Source of the DNA: Akkermansia muciniphila
GTDB lineage: Bacteria > Pseudomonadota > Gammaproteobacteria > Burkholderiales > Burkholderiaceae_C
Direction: 5' to 3'
Assembly: GCA_943327015.2 (NCBI GenBank)
Contig: CALPVM020000186.1
Coordinates: 1-5,032 of the forward strand
Length of the DNA: 5,032 nucleotides
Shown: piece after piece, positions 1 to 5,032 of the stretch
Position numbering within the stretch: position 1 is the stretch's first letter
Layout: the number at the start of each line of letters is the position of its first letter
The notes under the pieces: model-generated
The model's input: the letters and a program-made list of their open reading frames with translations, nothing else
Database searches by the model: none
What the model was told of the DNA's origin: nothing
Made by a program: the position numbers and the translations under genes

Positions 1-1132
1 ACTGGGCTATAAAACTTTCGTCTTTAAAGTTTTGCATCGCAAACTCAAACGTCTCGCGCCAGTTAGAGCCCGCAATTTCAGGAAACCACTCGCGGTCTTC
101 TGCTGTCGGGTTTTCGCATAAGCGGCGTATATCTTTCCACATGGCAAAACCCAAAGCATACGGATTGATACCAGAAAAATAAGGGCTGTTGTAGGTGGGC
201 TGGAACACCACGTTGGAGTGGGACTGCAAAAACTCCAGCATAAAGCCATCGGACAATCCACCCTGATCGTACAAAGTATTAAGCAGCGTGTAATGCCAGT
301 AAGTAGCCCAGCCCTCATTCATCACCTGGGTCTGGCGCTGGGGGTAAAAGTACTGACCAATTTTGCGCACGATTCGAATTAACTCACGTTGCCATGGCTC
401 CAGCAGGGGTGCGTTTTTTTCAATGAAGTAGAGCAGGTTTTCTTCCGGCTCCGGAGGAAAACGTTTTTCCTGAGGGGCAGTACCATGCACAGCATGCGGC
501 GGCAAAGTGCGCCACAAATCGTTCACCTGCCCTTGTATATATTCGGTACGCTCTTTCTGGCGCAAGGATTCCTTTTCGAGCGAAAGCGGCGGTGTACGAC
601 GATAGCGATCGACACCTAAGTTTTGCAAGGCATGGCAGGCATCCAACATGCGCTCCACCGCACTAACTCCGTGTTTTTCTTCGCAACGGGCAATGAAGTC
701 TTTGGCAAAAACCAGATAGTCAACAATCGCATCGGCACTGGTCCATTGCTTGAATAGGTGATTGCCTTTGAAAAAGGAGTTGTGTCCATAAGCCGCATGG
801 GCAATCACCAGAGCCTGCATGGTGAGGGTGTTTTCCTCCATCAAGTAGGCGATGCAGGGGTTGGAGTTGATGACGATTTCATAGGCAAGTCCCATCTGGC
901 CATGTTTGTAGCGGTTTTGGGTATCCAAAAAATGCTTTCCAAACGACCAATGGTGGTAGTACACCGGCATGCCAATCGAGGCATAGGCGTCCATCATCTG
1001 TTCGGTGCTGATGATCTCCAGCACATGGGGGTAGCAATCTAGCTTAAAACTTGCTGCAATGCGCCCCAGCGCTTGGTCGTACTGCTCCAGTGCGTCAAAT
1101 GTCCACTCGGTTCCGGTTGGCAGCGTTGTCAT
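1..1132 (-). CDS. spoVR: SpoVR/YcgB family protein, 3' end beyond the window
   Basis: The frame is open for 377 codons from ATG at 1132 to the left edge. E. coli YcgB is about 510 residues, so about 130 C-terminal residues should lie outside the window. Family-typical blocks are visible: HHWSFGK (residues 60-66), EIVINSNPCIAYLMEENT (85-102), AHAAYGHNSFFKGN (111-124), MNEGWATYWHY (271-281) and GINPYALGFAMW (321-332). The conserved His and Glu residues (H112, H117, E273, H280) look like possible metal or catalytic ligands, but that is inference. No signal peptide or membrane segment is seen, so it is probably cytoplasmic. The start is well supported: AGGAGG lies 9 bases upstream, and the ATG sits two bases after the yeaH stop, so translation is probably coupled. 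The family is named after a Bacillus stage V sporulation (spore cortex) gene, but it is widespread in non-sporeformers. Its biochemical activity is not established. Family assignment is very confident; function is not. Confidence 0.96.
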   Translation of the reverse strand, partial: MTTLPTGTEWTFDALEQYDQALGRIAASFKLDCYPHVLEIISTEQMMDAYASIGMPVYYHHWSFGKHFLDTQNRYKHGQMGLAYEIVINSNPCIAYLMEENTLTMQALVIAHAAYGHNSFFKGNHLFKQWTSADAIVDYLVFAKDFIARCEEKHGVSAVERMLDACHALQNLGVDRYRRTPPLSLEKESLRQKERTEYIQGQVNDLWRTLPPHAVHGTAPQEKRFPPEPEENLLYFIEKNAPLLEPWQRELIRIVRKIGQYFYPQRQTQVMNEGWATYWHYTLLNTLYDQGGLSDGFMLEFLQSHSNVVFQPTYNSPYFSGINPYALGFAMWKDIRRLCENPTAEDREWFPEIAGSNWRETFEFAMQNFKDESFIAQ

Positions 1133-1134
1133 AG

Positions 1135-2412
1135 TCACCCCCCTCCTACCTTGCGTTTAAACAACTCTCTAAACACCGGGTAAATGTCTGCCACGTTGGC
1201 AATGCGCCGCATGGCAAAAATATGTGGATGGTTTTCGCTAACGATGGAATATTCTTCCCACAGGTTTTGGGGCTCACCATCGGTAATTTCTATGTACGCA
1301 AAATACTGCAACAGGGGGAGTAAATTTTGCTCCAAGATCTGACCGCAGCGGGGGGAGTCGCTATTCCAGTTATCCCCATCGGAGGCCTGTGCTGCATAGA
1401 TGTTCCACTGCGAACTCGGGTACCTGGCTTGCACAATTTTGTGCATCAACTCCAAGGCAGTAGATACCACTGTACCGCCGGACTCGCGGCTGGTAAAAAA
1501 CTCTTCTTCGCTCACCTCACTAGCCACTGTGTGGTGGCGAATAAAAACGACTTCGATTTTTTCGTAATTGCGCGTTAAGAACAAATACAAGAGCATAAAG
1601 AAGCGTTTGGCAATGTTTTTACGGTTTTCATCCATAGAGGCCGACACGTCCAACAAACAAAACATCACTGCTTGGGTGCTGGGTTGCGGTACCCGGATGC
1701 GGTTGTTGTAACGCAAGTCAAACGGATCAATAAATGGTACCAATTCCATTCTGGCACGCAAGCGCTCAATAACAGCACGTAGTCGAATCAGCTCCAGATC
1801 ATCTTCTGGCACCTCTTTGGCCAGCGCATCATGTTCTTGTTGCAAACTGCGTAAATGCGTTGCATAGGGTCCTGCTACTGCCACTCGGCGACCCGCAGCG
1901 CCACGCATAGTTCGCACTAAATTGATATTGGCAGGCACACCGCTTTGCGCGTAACCGGCACGTACCTGGCGGAATTTTTCGATACGGGCTAAATGTTGTT
2001 TAACAAGGTTGGGGAGAGCCAGTTCTTCAAAAAAAATGTCGTAAAACTCTTCTTTGGTGAGCGTGAATAAAAAGTCATCCAGACTTTCGCCCTCCTGGCT
2101 GGCTTGCTTACCGCCACCGCCCCCTGCCCCACCTTGGGGTCGGTCTATCTGGTCTTTGCTGCTAAAGCGGTCATTACCGGGTCGCACGGTTTCCCACACA
2201 CCACCACGGCCAAAACCAAACTGGGGCTCATCAATGTCTTTGCCGGAAATGCTGATTTTCTCGCCGCTGTCCAGATCACGGATTCCGCGTTTATTCACAG
2301 CATCGGCAACGGCCTTGCGAATTTGGCCTTTAAAGCGGTCAATAAATCGTCCACGGTTTACCGAGCTTTTGTTCTTGCTGTCCAGCCTGCGGTCAATGAT
2401 GCGCACCGTCAT
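1135..2412 (-). CDS. yeaH: YeaH/DUF444 family protein with VWA-like metal site
   Basis: A complete 425-residue protein, close to E. coli YeaH (about 427). The N-terminal region (1-90) is basic and family-typical (IDRRL at 6-10, VNRGRFIDRFK at 18-28). A glycine-rich linker (94-101) separates it from a helical middle that includes LALPNL (131-136), RAGYAQSGVPANINLVR (151-167) and a charged, possibly coiled-coil stretch (about 185-222). The C-terminal part is a von Willebrand factor A-like fold with all MIDAS elements: DVSAS (255-259), T314 in GGTVVST, and D345 in ASDGDN. It should therefore bind a divalent cation and act as a protein-interaction module. It lacks a signal peptide and membrane segments. 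It lies 33 bp downstream of prkA, with AGGAG six bases before its ATG, and two bases before spoVR. In E. coli, yeaH is co-expressed with yeaG under starvation stress. The role is inferred to be partner or adaptor of the PrkA AAA+ protein; the exact function is unknown. Confidence 0.96.
   Translation of the reverse strand: MTVRIIDRRLDSKNKSSVNRGRFIDRFKGQIRKAVADAVNKRGIRDLDSGEKISISGKDIDEPQFGFGRGGVWETVRPGNDRFSSKDQIDRPQGGAGGGGGKQASQEGESLDDFLFTLTKEEFYDIFFEELALPNLVKQHLARIEKFRQVRAGYAQSGVPANINLVRTMRGAAGRRVAVAGPYATHLRSLQQEHDALAKEVPEDDLELIRLRAVIERLRARMELVPFIDPFDLRYNNRIRVPQPSTQAVMFCLLDVSASMDENRKNIAKRFFMLLYLFLTRNYEKIEVVFIRHHTVASEVSEEEFFTSRESGGTVVSTALELMHKIVQARYPSSQWNIYAAQASDGDNWNSDSPRCGQILEQNLLPLLQYFAYIEITDGEPQNLWEEYSIVSENHPHIFAMRRIANVADIYPVFRELFKRKVGGG
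1142..1147 (-). promoter_or_regulatory. Ribosome binding site of spoVR inside the yeaH 3' end
   Basis: AGGAGG on the minus strand, nine bases before the spoVR ATG. It lies within the last codons of yeaH, so the same bases encode part of that protein's Val-Gly-Gly-Gly tail. Ribosomes finishing yeaH would terminate right beside the spoVR start, which supports translational coupling. Confidence 0.85.
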
Positions 2413-2418
2413 AAGATG

Positions 2419-2423
2419 CTCCT
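2419..2423 (-). promoter_or_regulatory. Ribosome binding site of yeaH in the 33-bp prkA-yeaH gap
   Basis: AGGAG on the minus strand, six bases before the yeaH ATG at 2412. The gap (2413-2445) holds no recognisable promoter or terminator, so prkA and yeaH should share one transcript. Confidence 0.8.
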
Positions 2424-2445
2424 GGTTAGTTCATCAACAGCTACC

Positions 2446-4368
2446 TTAAGAAGACTTGCGAACACGCAAATACCATTCGCACAGCAAACGTACCTGCTTT
2501 TCGGTATACCCTTTTCGAATCATGCGATCGACAAAATCCTGGTGTTTCTTCTGCTCATCAGCGCTGGCCTTGGTATTGAACGAAATCACTGGCAGCAGTT
2601 CTTCGGTGTTAGAGAACATTTTTTTCTCAATCACGGCACGCAGTTTTTCGTAGGACGTCCATGCCGGGTTTTGCCCGTCGTGTTTAGCCCGTGCACGCAA
2701 CACAAAGTTCACCACTTCGTTTCTAAAATCTTTGGGGTTGGAGATGCCTGCCGGTTTTTCTATCTTTTCCAACTCACTATTGAGCGCACTGCGGTCGAGC
2801 ATTTCGCCAGTGTTGCTGTCGCGGTATTCTTGGTCTTGAATCCAAAAATCGGCATAGGTAACGTAACGGTCAAAAATGTTTTGTCCGTACTCGGAGTAAC
2901 TCTCTAAGTAAGCAGTTTGTATTTCTTTGCCAATAAACTCTGCATAACGCGGAGACAAATATTCTTTGAGGTAGCGGCGGTATTTGTCTGCCACTTCTTT
3001 GGCAAATTGCTCCTGCTCAATTTGCTGCTCCAACACGTACATTAAATGCACCGGGTTGGCGGCTACTTCGCGGTGATCAAAGTTAAACACACGTGACAAT
3101 ATTTTAAAAGCGAAGCGGGTAGACAAGCCTGTCATTCCTTCGTCCACACCAGCAAAGTCTCGGTACTCTTGGTGGCTCTTGGCTTTGGGGTCGGTATCCT
3201 TTAGATTTTCGCCATCATAGACTCGGAGCTTAGAAAAGATGCTCGAATTTTCTGACTCTTTTAAACGCGAGAGCACCGTAAACTGGGCCAGCATGCGCAG
3301 TGTGTCTGGGGCACAGGGGGCATTAGAAAGCGATGAATGGGTCAGTAGCTTTTGGTAAATGTTAATCTCATCACTTACGCGCAAAGAATAGGGTACTTTG
3401 ACGATGTAAATGCGATCTAAAAACGCTTCGTTGTTGCGGTTGTTTTTAAAGCTGAGCCATTCTGCCTCGTTAGAGTGCGCCAACACCAAACCATCAAACG
3501 GTATTGCGCCAAAGCCTTCGGTGCCTTTGTAGTTACCCTCTTGGGTTGCAGTCAGCAAAGGATGCAGCACCTTGATGGGTGCCTTGAACATTTCTACAAA
3601 CTCCAAAATGCCACGGTTGGCCAAGCACAAGCCACCGCAATAGGCATAGGCATCGGGGTCGCTTTGCGAAAAGGTTTCGAGTTTACGAATATCAATTTTG
3701 CCAACCAGAGAAGATATGTCTTGGTTGTTTTCGTCGCCCGGTTCGGTTTTAGAAACCGCCACCTGCTGTAGTACCGAGGGGCGCAGCTTAACCACCCTAA
3801 AACGGGTAATGTCACCATTAAATTCTTGCAAACGCTTGACCGCCCATGGGCTCATGATGGTGCCAAGGTAGCGCCTAGGTATGCCATATTCTTGCTGCAA
3901 AAGCTCTGCATCTTCGCTGGGGTTAAACAAGCCTAAGGGAGATTCGTGAACCGGTGAATCTTTGATAGCGTAAATGGGCACGGCTTCGATCAAAGACTTT
4001 AGCCGCTCTGCCAAAGAAGATTTGCCACCTCCCACAGGCCCGAGCAAATAAAGAATTTGTTTTTTCTCTTCCAAACCCTGCGCAGCATGGCGGAAGTAGG
4101 AAACAATTTGCTCTATCACCTCTTCCATACCGTACAGGTCTTTAAAGGCGGGGTAACGGCGCAGCATTTTGTTGGCAAAAATCCGCGAAAGACGAGGGTC
4201 GGTGCGGGTGTCGACCATCTCGGCTTCGCCGATAGCCATCAGCATGCGCTCAGCTACGGATGCGTAGGCGGTGGAGTCGCGTTTGCAAAGGTTCAAGTAG
4301 TCTTGAACCGACATTTCTTCAGCCTGTGCGGCTTCAAAACGGCCTTGGTAGCGGTCAAAGATATTCAT
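2446..4368 (-). CDS. prkA: PrkA/YeaG family AAA+ ATPase, serine protein kinase
   Basis: A complete 640-residue protein, very close in length and sequence to E. coli YeaG (about 644), from MNIFDRY at the start to CEWYLRVRKSS at the end. The N-terminal AAA domain (about 20-390) has Walker A GPVGGGKSS (110-118, with K116 as the phosphate-binding lysine). It also has the conserved stretches YGIPRRYLGTIMSPW (161-175), KTEPGDENNQDIS (207-219), EFVEMFKAPIKVLHPLL (256-272) and a sensor-like HSNEAEW (298-304). The C-terminal PrkA domain (about 400-640) includes GLSTRFAFKILSRVFNF (414-430), FIGKEIQTAYLESYSEYGQNIFDRY (478-502) and KPAGISNPKDFRNEVVNFVLRARA (538-561). Family members are reported as serine kinases; an AAA+ protease activity has been claimed for Bacillus PrkA, so the true activity is debated. 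It is cytoplasmic. It is the first gene of the operon, preceded by AAGGAGAG seven bases before the ATG and by a sigma70-like promoter. E. coli yeaG responds to nitrogen starvation and stationary phase; regulation here is not directly visible. Confidence 0.98.
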   Translation of the reverse strand: MNIFDRYQGRFEAAQAEEMSVQDYLNLCKRDSTAYASVAERMLMAIGEAEMVDTRTDPRLSRIFANKMLRRYPAFKDLYGMEEVIEQIVSYFRHAAQGLEEKKQILYLLGPVGGGKSSLAERLKSLIEAVPIYAIKDSPVHESPLGLFNPSEDAELLQQEYGIPRRYLGTIMSPWAVKRLQEFNGDITRFRVVKLRPSVLQQVAVSKTEPGDENNQDISSLVGKIDIRKLETFSQSDPDAYAYCGGLCLANRGILEFVEMFKAPIKVLHPLLTATQEGNYKGTEGFGAIPFDGLVLAHSNEAEWLSFKNNRNNEAFLDRIYIVKVPYSLRVSDEINIYQKLLTHSSLSNAPCAPDTLRMLAQFTVLSRLKESENSSIFSKLRVYDGENLKDTDPKAKSHQEYRDFAGVDEGMTGLSTRFAFKILSRVFNFDHREVAANPVHLMYVLEQQIEQEQFAKEVADKYRRYLKEYLSPRYAEFIGKEIQTAYLESYSEYGQNIFDRYVTYADFWIQDQEYRDSNTGEMLDRSALNSELEKIEKPAGISNPKDFRNEVVNFVLRARAKHDGQNPAWTSYEKLRAVIEKKMFSNTEELLPVISFNTKASADEQKKHQDFVDRMIRKGYTEKQVRLLCEWYLRVRKSS

Positions 4369-4373
4369 GAAAA

Positions 4374-4382
4374 CTCTCCTTT
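4374..4382 (-). promoter_or_regulatory. Ribosome binding site of prkA
   Basis: AAAGGAGAG on the minus strand, with its AGGAG core seven bases before the ATG at 4368. It fixes the prkA start, which also agrees with the conserved family N-terminus MNIFD. Confidence 0.85.
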
Positions 4383-4433
4383 AGAAGATGCTCCCTACGA
4401 AGCAAGGAGCGTTTCCTGAATTACCACGCTTTT

Positions 4434-4462
4434 ATAATACGCCTACTTGTTGTTTTGTACAA
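4434..4462 (-). promoter_or_regulatory. Predicted sigma70-like promoter of the prkA-yeaH-spoVR operon
   Basis: On the minus strand, -35 TTGTAC (4462-4457) is separated by exactly 17 bases from -10 TATTAT (4439-4434, five of six consensus bases). The -35 matches the consensus only in its first three bases, so an activator may be needed. Transcription would begin near 4427 and give a leader of about 59 nt before the prkA ATG. I see no sigma54 GG-N10-GC pair here. The base just upstream of the -10 is G, not the C favoured by RpoS, so stress-sigma control is not visible in the sequence. Confidence 0.55.
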
Positions 4463-4463
4463 A
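4454..4463. promoter_or_regulatory. Perfect 10-bp palindrome TTTGTACAAA over the prkA -35, candidate operator
   Basis: TTTGTACAAA is its own reverse complement and covers the whole predicted -35 hexamer of the operon. A protein bound here would block or reshape that promoter. The half-sites are short and symmetry stops at the next base on each side, so it could also be chance in an AT-rich stretch. I do not recognise a specific regulator from it. Confidence 0.3.
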
Positions 4464-4495
4464 TTATTTTTGCAAAGCGCCCGCTTGAAAAAATT
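4462..4495. repeat. Imperfect inverted repeat between the two divergent promoters
   Basis: The core AAGCG-CC-CGCTT (4475-4486) is flanked by a T-run on the left (4467-4471) and an A-run on the right (4488-4493). The arms continue out to AATT on both sides with a few bulged bases. It lies upstream of the prkA -35 and just upstream of the yhhQ -35, a good position for a shared regulator site. It does not look like an intrinsic terminator in either direction, because neither strand has a T-run after the stem. Confidence 0.35.
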
Positions 4496-4519
4496 AGCCT
4501 GTTTGCCGTCGATGGCTAA
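4494..4519. repeat. 6-bp inverted repeat TTAGCC/GGCTAA bracketing the yhhQ -35
   Basis: TTAGCC (4494-4499) and GGCTAA (4514-4519) are perfect reverse complements separated by 14 bases, with the predicted yhhQ -35 hexamer between them. The spacing would suit a dimeric repressor, but a 6-bp match in a short AT-rich region can arise by chance. Confidence 0.25.
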
Positions 4520-4531
4520 GGCTGTGATAAT
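4503..4531 (+). promoter_or_regulatory. Predicted extended -10 promoter of yhhQ, giving a leaderless mRNA
   Basis: -35 TTGCCG (4503-4508, four of six consensus bases), a 17-base spacer, then -10 GATAAT (4526-4531, five of six) with the extended -10 element TGT directly in front (4523-4525). Six bases (CCCCCT) separate the -10 from the A of the yhhQ ATG at 4538, the usual distance to a transcription start. This arrangement and the lack of a Shine-Dalgarno sequence fit each other. The C-rich discriminator is the kind often seen at stringently repressed promoters, but that link is inference. Confidence 0.6.
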
Positions 4532-4537
4532 CCCCCT

Positions 4538-5032
4538 ATGAATACCTCTCTAAACACCCCACTTCTTACCCTTTGGCGTCCTATTTTGGCGATGCTGATC
4601 GTTATTACTGCATCCAATTACCTGGTGCAGTTTCCAATTAACGACTGGTTGACTTGGGGTGCTTTTACGTTTCCCGTAGCCTTTTTGGTCACAGACTTGA
4701 CCAACCGTGCTTTAGGGGCGACCGCTGCAAGGCGTGTAGCATGGGTTGGTTTTGCCATTGCGGTGTTGGTGTCACTGGCTGTTGCGCCTTGGCGCATTGC
4801 CGTTGCATCCGGTGTGGCAGTTATTGTGGGTCAGTTGCTGGATATCGTGGCCTTTAATAAGCTGCGCACTATGTCTTGGTGGAAAGCTCCGCTGATCGGC
4901 TCTGTGGTTGCCTCGGTGGTGGACACAGGCATCTTTTTCTTTCTGGCGTTTTACGGCTCTGACATGAACTGGCTCACCCTAGCTGCTGGCGACTTGGGCA
5001 TTAAGTGGCTGATGGCCGCCGTGCTGCTGGCG
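4538..5032 (+). CDS. yhhQ: YhhQ/VUT family queuosine precursor transporter, 3' end beyond the window
   Basis: The frame is open for 165 codons from ATG at 4538 to the right edge. The family is about 200-220 residues, so some 40-60 are probably missing. It is an integral inner-membrane protein with hydrophobic segments near 14-31, 40-54, 66-84, 86-103, 117-139 and 147-165. Family motifs are SNYLVQ (26-31), WGAFTFPVAFLVTDLTNRALG (40-60), GQLLDIVAFNKLR (98-110), WWKAP (114-118) and SVVDT (126-130). E. coli YhhQ imports preQ0/preQ1, precursors of the tRNA nucleoside queuosine, and the same role is likely here. Compared with E. coli YhhQ as I remember it, the connection between the third and fourth membrane segments (around residues 80-88) is about 20 residues shorter. 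No Shine-Dalgarno sequence precedes the ATG and no upstream in-frame start exists. Instead a good -10 ends six bases before it, so the mRNA may be leaderless. It is divergent from the prkA operon with no evident functional link. Confidence 0.93.
   Translation, partial: MNTSLNTPLLTLWRPILAMLIVITASNYLVQFPINDWLTWGAFTFPVAFLVTDLTNRALGATAARRVAWVGFAIAVLVSLAVAPWRIAVASGVAVIVGQLLDIVAFNKLRTMSWWKAPLIGSVVASVVDTGIFFFLAFYGSDMNWLTLAAGDLGIKWLMAAVLLA

Noticed and set aside
7..318. Minus-strand open frame of 103 codons near the left edge
   Set aside because: It overlaps the spoVR reading frame on the same strand in another frame, and only the spoVR frame carries conserved family motifs.
2104..2907. Long plus-strand open frame (267 codons) antisense to yeaH and prkA
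   Set aside because: It lies entirely opposite two strongly conserved genes, spans their junction, and its translation resembles no family I know. It is a by-product of codon use in the true genes.
4386..4414. Hairpin GCTCC/GGAGC in the prkA leader (4390-4394 and 4406-4410)
   Set aside because: The stem is only five base pairs with an 11-nt loop and cannot be extended on the transcribed strand. It has no T-run and does not resemble a known riboswitch.
4433..4438. Perfect plus-strand TATAAT as a second yhhQ promoter
   Set aside because: No acceptable -35 lies 16-18 bases upstream and there is no TG extension. The same bases are better explained as the minus-strand TATTAT of prkA.
4457..4490. 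Sigma54 promoter for prkA, expected from the E. coli nitrogen-starvation response
   Set aside because: The GGGCGCTTTGC stretch on the minus strand has only seven bases between GG and GC instead of ten.
4472..4495. Intrinsic terminator at the GC-rich dyad
   Set aside because: In both orientations the T-run precedes the stem and an A-run follows it, the opposite of a terminator, and no gene ends nearby.

Overview
The window looks like chromosomal DNA from a gammaproteobacterium. It is roughly half G+C by eye, genes are tightly packed, and the encoded proteins resemble the YeaG, YeaH, YcgB and YhhQ families of Enterobacteria and Pseudomonas. The genus cannot be fixed from sequence alone. I see no mobile element, tRNA, rRNA, CRISPR array or phage gene. 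All four genes are real, and none shows a frameshift or internal stop. Two are cut by the window edges.

Minus strand, read right to left: a compact three-gene operon. prkA (4368 to 2446) encodes a PrkA/YeaG AAA+ ATPase/serine kinase. A 33-bp gap leads to yeaH (2412 to 1135), a DUF444 protein with a complete VWA-type metal site. Two bases after its stop, a spoVR/ycgB gene (1132 to beyond base 1) begins. This is the family's well-known three-gene cluster. E. coli keeps yeaG-yeaH together but has ycgB elsewhere, whereas Pseudomonas has all three in a row. In the families studied, the genes are linked to stationary phase, nitrogen starvation and other stresses, or to sporulation in Bacillus. The molecular job of YeaH and SpoVR remains poorly understood.

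Plus strand: a divergent gene (4538 to beyond 5032) encodes a YhhQ-type membrane transporter for queuosine precursors (VUT/COG1738 family). There is no visible functional link to the operon.

The 169-bp divergent intergenic region (4369-4537) carries the regulatory content. A sigma70-like promoter for the operon has a perfect 10-bp palindrome over its -35. A larger imperfect inverted repeat lies in the middle. A good extended -10 promoter for yhhQ is placed so that transcription should begin at, or within a base or two of, the ATG, which predicts a leaderless mRNA. No stretch longer than 300 bp lacks a gene. The window holds no clearly new system. The most interesting points are the poorly understood AAA+/VWA/SpoVR trio and the predicted leaderless transporter mRNA.
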